The notes: generated from the sequence alone by a model not told the origin. Counted from the first letter of the stretch, positions 53,795-62,874 are shown. The stretch is 64,000 bases of DNA from Rhabdobacter roseus (GCF_014202275.1 NZ_JACHGF010000003.1:434001-498000), one strand, 5' to 3'. Made by a program: numbers and translations.

Positions 53795-56700
53795 GTGAGC
53801 TATCAAGAATATAAAAACCTCAACTACGCGCAGGTCGCCGATGAGGTACTTCGTTTTTGGAAAGAAAACCAGATCTTCGAGGCCTCCGTCGATACGCGCG
53901 AAGGAGCACCTACTTTTACTTTTTACGAAGGGCCGCCCTCGGCCAACGGTACGCCGGGTATCCACCACGTGATGGCGCGTACCATCAAAGATATTTTTTG
54001 CCGCTATAAAACTTTGCAGGGCTTTCAGGTAAAGCGTAAAGGCGGTTGGGATACGCACGGGCTACCCGTGGAGCTCCAGGTGGAGAAGGAGCTAGGCATT
54101 ACCAAGGAGGACATCGGGAAAACCATTAGCGTGGAAGAGTACAACGCCCGCTGCCGCGCTACGGTGATGAAATTTACCGACCAGTGGAACGACCTGACCG
54201 AAAAAATGGGCTACTGGGTGGACCTAGAAGACCCCTACATTACCTACGAAAACAAGTACATCGAGAGCCTGTGGAACCTACTCAAAAAGCTCTACGACAA
54301 GGGGTTGCTCTACAAGGGCTATACCATTCAGCCCTACTCTCCGGCGGCGGGTACGGGGCTATCCTCGCACGAGCTCAACATGCCAGGTACCTACCGCGAC
54401 GTGAAGGATACGACCATCGTGGCGATGTTCCGGGTGAAAAACCCAGGTACCTATTCGGTCTTTGAAAACCTGCCGCTGCCGCAGGTACACATCCTGGCCT
54501 GGACCACCACGCCTTGGACCCTTCCGGCCAACTCGGCCCTGACGGTGGGGGCGCACATTAGCTACGTGGTGGTGAAGACGTTTAACCCCTACACCCACGA
54601 GCCCGTGCAGGTCGTGCTGGCCAAGGATCTGGTAGGAAAGTACTTCTCGGAAAAAGGCCGCGACGGCGATTTTGAGAATTACGAAACCAGCGATAAAAAG
54701 GTACTTCCGTGGACCATCGTGAAGGAATGCAAAGGCCAGGAACTGGCGGGCGTCGAGTACGAGCAGCTCCTGCCGTACGTCACACCCGAGCAGCCCGCGT
54801 TCCGGGTTATTCTGGGTGATTTTGTGACCACCGAAGACGGTACCGGCGTGGTACATACTTCCCCTACCTTCGGAGCCGACGACTTCCGGGTCGCGCAGGC
54901 CAATGGCATTCCGGCCATCATGGTGCGCGACGAAACGGGCAAGGAAGTACCTATAGTAGACCGGCGGGGGCGCTTCGTGCAGGAAATCGGAGAGTTTGGC
55001 GGACGCTTCGTGAAACCCGAATACTACACCGCCGAAGAGCAGGCCGACCCGGACTTCCGGCCCACGGACGTGCTGATCGCCATCAAGCTCAAGGAGGAAG
55101 GCAAGGCGTTCCGGGTGGAGAAGTACGAGCACACCTATCCCCACTGCTGGCGCACCGACAAGCCCGTGCTCTACTACCCGCTCGACAGCTGGTTTATCCG
55201 TACCACAGCCGTGAAGGACAAACTCGTGGCGCTCAACAAAACCATCAACTGGCAGCCCGCCAGCACGGGTACGGGCCGCTTTGGCAACTGGCTCGAAAAC
55301 CTGGTAGACTGGAACCTCAGCCGCAGCCGCTACTGGGGTACCCCGCTGCCGATCTGGCGCAGCGAAGCGGGCGAAGAAATTTGCATTGGCTCCCTGGAGG
55401 AACTCTCGCAGGAGATCGAGAAGGCTATGGAGGCGGGGTTGATGGAGGAGAATCCTCTTAAGCCTCACCCCCGGCCCCTCTCCGGCGGAGAGGGGGGTAG
55501 TTTGGAAACGAGTACTTCCGGCGGAGAGGGGAGTGTGGAGCAATATGTTTTTTCGGCGGATAAGAAAAAGTGGTTTAACGCTTTAAAAGATTTCGCCCGG
55601 GAAAACCGTAAAAATCAAACGGAAGCCGAGGGGGTACTTTGGGAGGTAGTTCGAAATAGCAAGCTGGGGATTAAGTTCCGCCGCCAACACGCTATCGGCG
55701 AATTTATCGCTGATTTTGTCAGCATCCCGGCCCGGCTCGTGGTAGAGGTGGACGGTGAAATTCACTCCTTGCCCGATTATAAAGAATATGACCAGGTCCG
55801 AACTGAATATCTAGAAGCGCTTGGTTACCAAGTCATCCGTTTTTCAAACGAAGAAGTACTGGATAATCTTGATCAGGTCATTGTTCAAATTAAAAAAGCG
55901 GTCGAAGAGAATACTTCTTCTTTAGAGCCCATAGGCTCCAAAGAAGAAAAGAAAGCCCCTTCTCCGCGGGAGAAGGGGTTGGGGGATGAGGCTTCCTTCG
56001 ACCTGCACCGCCCCTACGTTGACCGCATCGTGCTGGTGTCGGCCACGGGCCAACCCATGTACCGCGAGCCCGACCTCATCGACGTGTGGTTCGACTCAGG
56101 AGCGATGCCCTACGCGCAGTGGCACTACCCGTTTGAAAACCAGGATATTTTTAACGAAAGCTACCCCGCCGACTTCATTTCGGAGGGCGTAGACCAAACC
56201 CGCGGCTGGTTCTTTACCCTGCATGCCATCGCCGGGATGTTGTTCGACTCGGTGGCCTTCAAGAACGTCGTTTCGACGGGTCTGGTGCTGGACAAAAACG
56301 GCAACAAGATGTCCAAACGCCTGGGCAACGCCATCGACCCCTTCGAGACGCTGGCTAAGTACGGCCCCGACGCCACGCGCTGGTACATGATCACCAACGC
56401 CGAGCCCTGGGACAACCTCAAGTTCAACCTGGAAGGGATTCCCGAAGCCCAGCGGAAGTTTTTTGGTACGTTGTTCAATACCTACAACTTCTTTGCGCTC
56501 TACGCCAACCTGGACGGCTACGCCGCCGCCGAGAAAGTACCTACCGAGCACCTCACCGAGCTCGACCGCTGGATCTTGTCGCGGCTCAATACGCTCATCA
56601 AAGAGGTAGGCGAGCAGTTCGACGACTACAACCCCACCAAGGCCGGACGCCTGGTGACGGACTTTGTCTGCGACCACCTCTCCAACTGGTACGTGCGCCT

Positions 56701-57700
56701 CAACCGCCGCCGCTTCTGGACGCCCAGCACCGTAGCCGGTGAGAAGGTACTTACCGACGACAAACGCGCCGCCTACCAAACCCTGCACCACTGCCTGGTG
56801 ACGGTGTCGCAGCTGATGTCGCCCATCGCGCCGTTCTTTGCCGACTGGCTCTACCGCAACTTGACCAGCCCGGACGAAGCGCCTGAAGGTACTTTGGCGG
56901 CGTCGGTTCACCTGACCAACTGGCCGGTTGAAGAATATGCCATGATCGACTCGGATCTGGAGGAAGCCATGCAGCTGGCGCAGAACATTAGTTCGCTGGT
57001 GCATTCGCTGCGCAAAGGCCACAAGATCAAGGTACGCCAGCCGCTCTCGAAGGTACTTATTCCGGTATTGAGCGAAAAAACGCGCCGCCACATCGAGCAG
57101 GTCGTTCCGATCATCCTTACGGAGGTGAACCTGAAAACCGTCGAGTTTGTGGACGACGACAGCGGTATTTTAAAGAAGAAAATTAAGCCGAACTTCAAAG
57201 CCCTGGGTCCCAAATTCGGCCCGCGGATGAAGGAAGTAGCCGCCGCGATTTCGACCATGACCGAAACCGACATCAAAGCGCTCGAAAGTACCGGGGAATT
57301 TAAACTACCCACCGGCCAAGACGGCATTTGGATCACTCCGCAGGATGTGGAAATCATCGCGGAAGATGTACCCGGCTGGCTGGTGGCCAGCGAGGGCGGG
57401 CTCACCGTGGCGCTGGACGTCACCATCACCGACGAGCTCCGCAAGGAGGGTATCGCCCGCGACTTCGTGAACCGCATCCAGAACCTGCGGAAAGACAGCG
57501 GCTTCAGCGTGAGCGACAAGATTCAGATTACGCTCCAAAACAACGACAACCTCCTGGCCGAGGCCGTACTGACCAACCAGGACTACATCTGCCAGGAAGT
57601 ACAGGCCGTGAGCCTCGACCTCGTAGCCGACCTCAACGGCCAGGCCGCCGAAATCGAGATGGATGAATTTACGCTCCGCGTGAAGGTGGAGGTCGTTTAA
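53795..57700 (+). CDS. ileS: isoleucine-tRNA ligase with an inserted DUF559 nuclease domain
   Basis: A 1301-residue class I synthetase from a GTG start. The HIGH-region variant PGIHHVMART (about 54-63), GGWDTHGLPVEL, SRSRYWGTPLPIWR, VWFDSGAMPYAQWHYPF (about 764-780) and NKMSKRLGN (KMSKR at 838-842) are all present, so aminoacylation, editing and anticodon parts are complete. Between AGLMEENPLK and FDLHRPYVDRI, where relatives have a short loop, about 176 extra residues (556-733) are inserted. These hold a PLSGGEG linker, a full DUF559 endonuclease-like domain and a second linker, bounded in the DNA by hairpins. Without them the protein would be about 1125 residues, normal for Bacteroidota. 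The frame stays open throughout, so a fused protein is predicted. Confidence 0.95.
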   Translation: MSYQEYKNLNYAQVADEVLRFWKENQIFEASVDTREGAPTFTFYEGPPSANGTPGIHHVMARTIKDIFCRYKTLQGFQVKRKGGWDTHGLPVELQVEKELGITKEDIGKTISVEEYNARCRATVMKFTDQWNDLTEKMGYWVDLEDPYITYENKYIESLWNLLKKLYDKGLLYKGYTIQPYSPAAGTGLSSHELNMPGTYRDVKDTTIVAMFRVKNPGTYSVFENLPLPQVHILAWTTTPWTLPANSALTVGAHISYVVVKTFNPYTHEPVQVVLAKDLVGKYFSEKGRDGDFENYETSDKKVLPWTIVKECKGQELAGVEYEQLLPYVTPEQPAFRVILGDFVTTEDGTGVVHTSPTFGADDFRVAQANGIPAIMVRDETGKEVPIVDRRGRFVQEIGEFGGRFVKPEYYTAEEQADPDFRPTDVLIAIKLKEEGKAFRVEKYEHTYPHCWRTDKPVLYYPLDSWFIRTTAVKDKLVALNKTINWQPASTGTGRFGNWLENLVDWNLSRSRYWGTPLPIWRSEAGEEICIGSLEELSQEIEKAMEAGLMEENPLKPHPRPLSGGEGGSLETSTSGGEGSVEQYVFSADKKKWFNALKDFARENRKNQTEAEGVLWEVVRNSKLGIKFRRQHAIGEFIADFVSIPARLVVEVDGEIHSLPDYKEYDQVRTEYLEALGYQVIRFSNEEVLDNLDQVIVQIKKAVEENTSSLEPIGSKEEKKAPSPREKGLGDEASFDLHRPYVDRIVLVSATGQPMYREPDLIDVWFDSGAMPYAQWHYPFENQDIFNESYPADFISEGVDQTRGWFFTLHAIAGMLFDSVAFKNVVSTGLVLDKNGNKMSKRLGNAIDPFETLAKYGPDATRWYMITNAEPWDNLKFNLEGIPEAQRKFFGTLFNTYNFFALYANLDGYAAAEKVPTEHLTELDRWILSRLNTLIKEVGEQFDDYNPTKAGRLVTDFVCDHLSNWYVRLNRRRFWTPSTVAGEKVLTDDKRAAYQTLHHCLVTVSQLMSPIAPFFADWLYRNLTSPDEAPEGTLAASVHLTNWPVEEYAMIDSDLEEAMQLAQNISSLVHSLRKGHKIKVRQPLSKVLIPVLSEKTRRHIEQVVPIILTEVNLKTVEFVDDDSGILKKKIKPNFKALGPKFGPRMKEVAAAISTMTETDIKALESTGEFKLPTGQDGIWITPQDVEIIAEDVPGWLVASEGGLTVALDVTITDELRKEGIARDFVNRIQNLRKDSGFSVSDKIQITLQNNDNLLAEAVLTNQDYICQEVQAVSLDLVADLNGQAAEIEMDEFTLRVKVEVV
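55463..55991 (+). mobile_element. in-frame DUF559 element inside ileS, bounded by inverted hairpin repeats
   Basis: The left boundary is CCTCACCCCCGG followed by a perfect hairpin CCCCTCTCC-GGC-GGAGAGGGG (55475-55495). A partial second copy (TCCGGCGGAGAGGGGAG) lies near 55518. The right boundary is CCCCTTCTCC-GCG-GGAGAAGGGG (55956-55978), then TTGGGGGATGAGG, whose inverse matches the left start. The interior encodes a DUF559 domain: EGVLWEVVRNSKLGIKFRRQ, IADF (Asp640), VVEVDGEIH (Glu651, Asp653, His657) and YQVIRFSNEEVL. The boundaries resemble the dispersed CCCTCTCC/GGAGAGGG repeats known from many genomes. The exact ends may differ by a few bases. Confidence 0.8.
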
Positions 57701-57723
57701 AAGTACCTTTTTGCTTAAATAGT

Positions 57724-57755
57724 AAGAAAGCCCGGCCGGTTGGTCGGGCTTTCTT
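57724..57755. terminator. stem-loop between ileS and the lipid A deacylase gene
   Basis: AAGAAAGCCCG (57724-57734) pairs with CGGGCTTTCTT (57745-57755), an 11-bp perfect stem with a 10-nt loop at a convergent junction. The tail is only weakly T-rich. Confidence 0.65.
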
Positions 57756-57761
57756 GCTGAA

Positions 57762-58877
57762 CTACCAATGCGTCACCAGGCGCAGGTCCCAGAAGTTGGC
57801 CACATGGCTGTGGGCTTTCAGATTCACCCCCGCCGACAGCGAGCGGTTGATCCGGTAGAGCAATCCCCAGCGGTGGTAGAGTCGGGAGTAGTAAGGTACC
57901 TGCTTAAATACATAGACACCTAGTTGTTGGCTGAAAATGATTTTTCCCAGCAGAAATTCGTGCCCTACCATGGCTCCGACCCGCACGTGGCTCCGGTCGG
58001 TCAGCGAGTCGCGGACGAGTTGCTCGCGCAGGGCCCAATCGCCATAGGCCTCCACCCCCGCCGTCAGACTGTTGATGTTGCTCACTTGCCTACTGTAAGT
58101 CACACCGCCGCCGCCAAGTACGTAGCGGCGGGTTTCGCCCGAGGCCACGTTGCGCACCCCGCCAAACAGGTACACGTCGCGCCGGGGCGGTGCCTCCCGC
58201 CATTCCTGTGCTCTCTGCCCCCGCGGCGGACGTACCAGCCGAAGCGGCTCCAGGGTATAATCTAGCCCCAGCCCAATAGTAGGCCAATTGATGCCTTTGT
58301 TGGGTTGCTTGAAGCCCCCATTCGAAACGTGCTGGTAGTCGACCATCAGCGTGACGGCCCACTGCTCCTGGAAACGGTAGTAGGTACTTAGTCCCAGCGC
58401 CAGGTACGCGCTCAGTGCGGTGCTGTACGACATATTGGCCGGATTGCGCTCGGGATGATACGGATTGGAAAGCCACGAAACTCCGGCGGCCCCGCGCGCA
58501 CCAAGTACCAGTCGTCGCGAAATCGGGAAGGTCGGCTCCAGGTAGTAGGCGGCCGTCAGGCCTTGGCCCAAAATGCGGTTGTCGTAGTGGTAGTAGGCCA
58601 GCGCCAGGCCCGTCCGGGGAAAACACCCAAAGCGCCGCCAGGTTTCGGCCCCGTACCATTGCTGCCCGAGCTCTGCGTGCAGCCCCACCGGACGGGCCCC
58701 GGCGGTATTTTGTACATCCTGTGAATGCGCGAAGAGGGTACCGTAGTGGCCGCGCAGCGTAAGCTGAGGTACCTTTTCCGGCACAGCCTCGGCAGTACTG
58801 TCTTCCAGCATGATCTGCCCCACCGACGCCCCCAAAGTACCTAAAAGTAGTAGGTAAACAGCAATCCATTTTCTCAT
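57762..58877 (-). CDS. acyloxyacyl hydrolase/PagL-like lipid A deacylase
   Basis: A 371-residue outer-membrane protein (signal YLLLLGTLGASVGQ). The PagL-type active site is visible in DYQHVSNGGFKQPNKGIN, with His and Ser of the catalytic HxSNG set. The flanking strands are barrel-like (GLGLDYTLEPLRLV). The protein is longer than Proteobacterial PagL (about 150-170 residues), as usual for Bacteroidota members, which add about 150 C-terminal residues. It would remove an acyl chain from lipid A in the outer leaflet. Its start overlaps the stop of the upstream M23 peptidase gene by 4 bp (ATGA), implying a cell-envelope operon. Confidence 0.82.
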   Translation of the reverse strand: MRKWIAVYLLLLGTLGASVGQIMLEDSTAEAVPEKVPQLTLRGHYGTLFAHSQDVQNTAGARPVGLHAELGQQWYGAETWRRFGCFPRTGLALAYYHYDNRILGQGLTAAYYLEPTFPISRRLVLGARGAAGVSWLSNPYHPERNPANMSYSTALSAYLALGLSTYYRFQEQWAVTLMVDYQHVSNGGFKQPNKGINWPTIGLGLDYTLEPLRLVRPPRGQRAQEWREAPPRRDVYLFGGVRNVASGETRRYVLGGGGVTYSRQVSNINSLTAGVEAYGDWALREQLVRDSLTDRSHVRVGAMVGHEFLLGKIIFSQQLGVYVFKQVPYYSRLYHRWGLLYRINRSLSAGVNLKAHSHVANFWDLRLVTHW

Positions 58878-59698
58878 GGGCTTTCTTCTTCTCCCTCACC
58901 TTCCTCCTGGATCCCCCACCACTCCCACTCTTTCACCGAAGCGCTGAGCAGCCAGTCGTAGGTATTGCCCGGCTCGGGCAGGGCGTTGGGGGTGAGGCGT
59001 AAAAACATAAAGTGCAGGTGCGTGGGTGATCTTTCCTGAAAGGCATTCAAGCCCGTGCGGCCCACTTCGGCAATTTTATCCCCCGCCCATACCCACTGGC
59101 CCGGCTCCACGGCCACGCATTTGTTGTGGGCGTAGTAAAAGAGTCCGTCCAGGCAGGGATCATAAATCCAGACGTAGTTGCCACCGCGGCGCTCGCTCTC
59201 GGGATGCCAGTTGTTTTCTACCGCCAGCACAATGCCGCTCGTAAAAGCCAGGACATCTACGGGCTGGCACATCACATCGTCGATGTTGTCCTGGTTGCGG
59301 TCGCGGATGAACAGGTCGTGGGCGGGGTGGCTGCCACGTACTTCGTTGTCGAACAGATCGAAGCCATTGGGCTTGTACCCGCGCCCCCGCCCGCCAATGG
59401 AGTAGCGAGGTACCTGACCGCGCAGCGGAAACACAAAGTACCCCTCGCTGCCCACCCGGCAGGAGTCGCTCCGGCTCCCGAAAGACTGCCGCAGGCCTAC
59501 CATCACTTCCTGAAAGGCCCGCTCGGCCGAGTCGGGTGAAATGGCCTGCGCACCTATCGCTTCGTGAATGGCTCTAAACTGCCGACAGTAATCCAGCAAT
59601 TGCTCGGCCGGAGTAACAACCCGGCTCCATCCTAACAGCCCCATAATCATACCTATACCCAACAACCGCCCCATGCTCATCCAAATTCTCGTGCTCAC
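58874..59698 (-). CDS. M23 family metallopeptidase
   Basis: A 274-residue exported protein; I use the GTG at 59698, which has an A-rich leader, while an ATG at 59680 is the alternative. The signal helix is GRLLGIGMIMGLLGW. The LytM/M23 zinc motif is split as expected: HPAHDLFIRD (His and Asp) and THLHFMF (the second HxH). YYAHNKCVAVEPGQWVWAGDKIAEVG is the typical core. Such enzymes cut peptidoglycan cross-links or act as regulators of amidases. DRNQDNIDD resembles a calcium-binding loop. It is coupled with the lipid A deacylase gene. Confidence 0.87.
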   Translation of the reverse strand: MSTRIWMSMGRLLGIGMIMGLLGWSRVVTPAEQLLDYCRQFRAIHEAIGAQAISPDSAERAFQEVMVGLRQSFGSRSDSCRVGSEGYFVFPLRGQVPRYSIGGRGRGYKPNGFDLFDNEVRGSHPAHDLFIRDRNQDNIDDVMCQPVDVLAFTSGIVLAVENNWHPESERRGGNYVWIYDPCLDGLFYYAHNKCVAVEPGQWVWAGDKIAEVGRTGLNAFQERSPTHLHFMFLRLTPNALPEPGNTYDWLLSASVKEWEWWGIQEEGEGEEESP

Positions 59699-59824
59699 TG
59701 ATCTTTGTTTTCAAAATAGGCTCCAAAATACAAACAAGCTTTCATCGGGGCAATGTTTTCAAATGATTGCTATAAATTATTACTTTCACGTTCTTGATTA
59801 CAAAAACAACTAACCCAACAACCT

Positions 59825-60796
59825 ATGGAATACCGTCGATTTGGACGTAGCGGCTGGCTGGTCAGCGAAATTGGCTACGGCATGTGGGGCCTGGCCGGCT
59901 GGACCGGCTCCGACCTGGAGGAAGTAGATAACGCATTGAATGAAGCCGTAGAACGGGGTTGCAATTTTTTTGATACCGCCTGGGGCTATGCCGAAGGCAT
60001 GAGCGAGACCATTCTGGGCAAACTCCTGAAACGCTACCCGGAAAAAGAGCTGTACGCGGCCACCAAAATTCCGCCCAAGAACCGCACCTGGCCCTCGCGC
60101 CGGGAATTTACGCTGGACGACGTTTTTCCCGCTGACTACATCGTGGAGTATACCGAAAAGAGTCTGAAAAACCTGGACGTAGAGACCATCCACCTCATGC
60201 AGTTTCACGTCTGGGAAGACCACTGGGCGCAGCGCGACGAATGGAAGGAAGCCATCACCCGGCTCACCGAGCAGGGGAAAGTACAGCGCTGGGGCATCAG
60301 CGTGAACCGCTGGGAGCCGGATAATTCGCTCGAGACGTTGAAAACCGGGCTCATCGACGCCGTGCAGGTCATCTACAATATTTTTGACCAGGCCCCGGAA
60401 GACAACCTCTTTCCGCTCTGCCGCCAGCTGGACATCGGCGTCATTGCGCGGGTACCTTTCGACGAAGGTACCTTGACGGGTACTTTTACCAACGAAACCA
60501 CCTTCCCCGCCGACGACTGGCGCTCGACCTACTTCGTGCCCGCCAACCTCCACAGCAGCGTAGAACACGCCGAGGCGCTCCGCCCGCTCGTCCCCGACGG
60601 CATGACCATGCCCGAACTGGCCCTGCGCTTCATCCTGAATAATCCCGACGTGCACACGACCATCCCCGGCATGCGCAAACTACCCCACGTACGCGCCAAC
60701 ACGGCCGTGAGCGACGGGCAGCGCCTGAGCGAGGAACTGGCCCGTGAACTGGTTAAGCACCGCTGGGACCGTACGCCTACGGAGTGGTCGCAGTAA
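59825..60796 (+). CDS. aldo/keto reductase
   Basis: A 323-residue NADPH-dependent TIM-barrel reductase. The catalytic tetrad is visible as Asp/Tyr in FFDTAWGYAEGMSE, Lys in ATKIPPK and His in MQFHVWED. The C-terminal cofactor part has TTIPGMRKLPHVRANT. The branch resembles YeaE/YajO-like or L-glyceraldehyde-3-phosphate reductase-like AKRs. The gene is monocistronic. Substrate is unknown. Confidence 0.92.
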   Translation: MEYRRFGRSGWLVSEIGYGMWGLAGWTGSDLEEVDNALNEAVERGCNFFDTAWGYAEGMSETILGKLLKRYPEKELYAATKIPPKNRTWPSRREFTLDDVFPADYIVEYTEKSLKNLDVETIHLMQFHVWEDHWAQRDEWKEAITRLTEQGKVQRWGISVNRWEPDNSLETLKTGLIDAVQVIYNIFDQAPEDNLFPLCRQLDIGVIARVPFDEGTLTGTFTNETTFPADDWRSTYFVPANLHSSVEHAEALRPLVPDGMTMPELALRFILNNPDVHTTIPGMRKLPHVRANTAVSDGQRLSEELARELVKHRWDRTPTEWSQ

Positions 60797-60935
60797 CGGG
60801 GGTACTTTAGGTACTTTTACCGCTCATCCCGTTTTTTTGCCGTTCATGCTAATCGCTGTCACGAACCCGGCCCCGAAGGAATCATTGGAGTGTAATTAGC
60901 CAGAAACACTCAAACTTTTAAAACCTTCAAGAGCC

Positions 60936-61379
60936 ATGAAAAACGGATTGAAAACCATGATGGCCGCTGCCTGCGGAGTACTGATGAGCGGAATGATTTC
61001 GGCGGCTACGCTTCAGCCCAAGCCCGGCCAGTCGGAAACGGTGAAACCTACCCAGGAATGCAAAAACAACCGCTGCGAAACCTTCGGCGTGGGTATGTAC
61101 CGCATACAAAATACGCTCAAGATGAACTTGCTGATCGAGAAGCAGGAAGGCGAGCGGCTGACGGTACGGCTGCTTAACGAGCAGGGCCAGGTACTGCACG
61201 AGGACTTGCTCACCAAAAAGCAGAAAAAGTACGCCCGGCGATTGGATTTCTCAGAAATCAAAGACGGACGCTACACGGTTGAAATCACCAACGGCCAGGA
61301 GCGCATCGTGAAGCAGATCAACCTCTCGACGCAGGGCATCGTGGAAGCTCCCGCCCGCACGCTGGTAGCGATGAACTAA
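60936..61379 (+). CDS. small secreted protein, unknown function
   Basis: A 147-residue exported protein (signal MMAAACGVLMSGMISA). The mature part has a short cysteine pair (CKNNRC) and a beta-rich C-terminal half, LTVRLLNEQGQVLHEDLL, then GRYTVEITNGQERIVKQINL. That half resembles the T9SS-type/DUF3244-like sandwich found in many Bacteroidota secreted proteins. No enzyme motif is present. It is probably a cell-surface or periplasmic structural protein. Confidence 0.75.
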   Translation: MKNGLKTMMAAACGVLMSGMISAATLQPKPGQSETVKPTQECKNNRCETFGVGMYRIQNTLKMNLLIEKQEGERLTVRLLNEQGQVLHEDLLTKKQKKYARRLDFSEIKDGRYTVEITNGQERIVKQINLSTQGIVEAPARTLVAMN

Positions 61380-61400
61380 GTACCTCATTTCCCTACTACC

Positions 61401-61443
61401 AAGTACCCCGCCGGAAGTCCATTCCCGGCGGGGTACTTTTTTT
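61401..61443. terminator. bidirectional terminator with AAGTACC arms
   Basis: AAGTACCCCGCCGG (61401-61414) pairs perfectly with CCGGCGGGGTACTT (61425-61438), loop 10 nt, followed by TTTTT. It separates convergent genes. Confidence 0.85.
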
Positions 61444-62368
61444 ATTTCACGTACTCCAGCGCCTTCAGCCAGGCCTCCATGGCCAGCGGCCAGTTGGCCA
61501 CGGAGCCTTTGCCCTCGGTACGCATGGAGAAGCCGTGGCCGCCGCGCGGGTAGAGGTGCATCTCCACGGGTACTTTGTTTTTCTTGAGCGCCAGGTAGTA
61601 CTCAATGCTGTTCTCGGCGGGCACGCCGGTGTCGTCGGTGGCGTGTACCAGCAAGGTAGGTGGGGTTTTTTCACTAACGTGCTGCTCGTTGGAGTAGTAC
61701 CGGATGAGCTCCTCCGACTCATCGGCTCCCAGCAGGTTTTTGCGCGAACCCCCGTGCGCCAGCGTGGGCGAAAACGAGATCACCGGGTACAGCAAAATGG
61801 CGAAGTTGGGCCGGGCTTCTTCGGAAGCGTTGGGGCCTTTGTCGAAATGCGTGGAGAGCGTAGCCGCCAGGTGCCCGCCCGCCGAGAAGCCCATCACGCC
61901 GATCTTGTTCGGGTCCAGGTTCCACTTCTGAGCGTTTTGCCGGATCAGCTTCATGGCCTGCATGGCGTCCATGAGGGGTACTTCGTGCTGCCTGGTCATG
62001 GCCTGGGCGTTGGGGAGCCGGTACTTGAGCACAATACCCGCCACGCCCCGCGCCTTAAACCATTCGGCCAGTTCGCTGCCTTCGTGCTCGGCGGCCAGGA
62101 TGCCGTAGCCCCCACCGGGGCAAATAAGCACGGCCGCGCCGGTCGCTTTATCTTGGGGAGGCAGGTAGGCCGTCATGGTAGGTACCGTCACACCGCTGAT
62201 GCGCATGATGCCGCCCGTCGTTTCGGACTTTTCTACGACGGCAGAGTTTGCGAGGGCATTGGGTACTTTGCCGGCGGGCCAGAGGGGAAGTACCTCCTGC
62301 TGGGCCAGGCTGGGCAGGGCGTAAAGCATAGTGAGGGTAAGCAGCGGAATGTATATTTTCTTTTTCAT
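61442..62368 (-). CDS. secreted alpha/beta hydrolase (acetyl-esterase/lipase-like)
   Basis: I start at the ATG at 62368 (308 residues), where the signal peptide lies (IYIPLLTLTMLYALPSLAQ); the frame is open upstream to 62434. The oxyanion region is VLICPGGGYGILAAEHEG, the nucleophile motif GFSAGGHLAATLSTH, the acid region HATDDTGVPAENS and the histidine GGHGFS: a complete hydrolase triad of the acetyl-xylan-esterase/BD-FAE-like group. Such enzymes deacylate plant polysaccharides, but no xylanase is nearby. Confidence 0.9.
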   Translation of the reverse strand: MKKKIYIPLLTLTMLYALPSLAQQEVLPLWPAGKVPNALANSAVVEKSETTGGIMRISGVTVPTMTAYLPPQDKATGAAVLICPGGGYGILAAEHEGSELAEWFKARGVAGIVLKYRLPNAQAMTRQHEVPLMDAMQAMKLIRQNAQKWNLDPNKIGVMGFSAGGHLAATLSTHFDKGPNASEEARPNFAILLYPVISFSPTLAHGGSRKNLLGADESEELIRYYSNEQHVSEKTPPTLLVHATDDTGVPAENSIEYYLALKKNKVPVEMHLYPRGGHGFSMRTEGKGSVANWPLAMEAWLKALEYVK

Positions 62369-62519
62369 GTCAATAAAGCTGGTTCCGGAAGAGCTATTGC
62401 CCAACAAAAGGCTAGGTGAGGTACTTCTTACCACTCCTTTTTAGAATTAAATTTGACAAAAGTAGAGGCCCGAAAAAAAGAATACGCTTTTTTCGTTCCC
62501 CAAATCAACCTGATTTCCC

Positions 62520-62822
62520 ATGCTCATTCGCCTTGTCCGCATGACGTTCCGGCCCGACGAAGTACCTACGTTCCGGGCTATTTTTGACGAATCCAAACAG
62601 AAAATCCGCGCCCAGCCGGGCTGTACCTACCTGGAGCTCTGGCAGGATATGCAGCAGTCGCACGTCTTCGTTACGCACAGCCACTGGGTGTCGGAAGCGG
62701 CCCTGGAGCAGTACCGGCAGTCGGAGCTCTTCCGGGGTACCTGGGCGCGCACCAAGGTACTTTTCGCCGAAAAGCCCGTGGCTTTCTCGGCCCAGGTCGT
62801 CGACAAAACCGACGAGGCGTAG
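62520..62822 (+). CDS. putative quinol monooxygenase (ABM domain)
   Basis: A 100-residue ferredoxin-like protein of the antibiotic biosynthesis monooxygenase family: LIRLVRMTFRPDEVPTF, IRAQPGCTYLELWQDM and SHWVSEAALEQYRQSELF. These small dimers modify quinols or polyketides, or act as heme-degrading relatives. It lacks the heme-binding pattern of IsdG. The gene is monocistronic. A connection with the polyketide synthase 49 kb away is not supported. Confidence 0.85.
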   Translation: MLIRLVRMTFRPDEVPTFRAIFDESKQKIRAQPGCTYLELWQDMQQSHVFVTHSHWVSEAALEQYRQSELFRGTWARTKVLFAEKPVAFSAQVVDKTDEA

Positions 62823-62866
62823 GTACTTGGGGTACTTTATTAAAAATTAAAAGTACCCCAAGTACC
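62822..62866. terminator. bidirectional terminator with double AAGTACC arms
   Basis: GGTACTTGGGGTACTTT (62822-62838) pairs perfectly with AAAGTACCCCAAGTACC (62850-62866), a 17-bp stem with an 11-nt loop at a convergent junction. Each arm holds two motif copies. Confidence 0.8.
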
Positions 62867-62874
62867 CTACTACT

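Noticed and set aside
55463-55991. Intein or group I/II intron inside ileS
   Set aside because: No intein splice-junction residues (Cys/Ser start, His-Asn end) or intron core motifs are visible; the insert stays in frame with hairpin ends, fitting a retained protein insertion.
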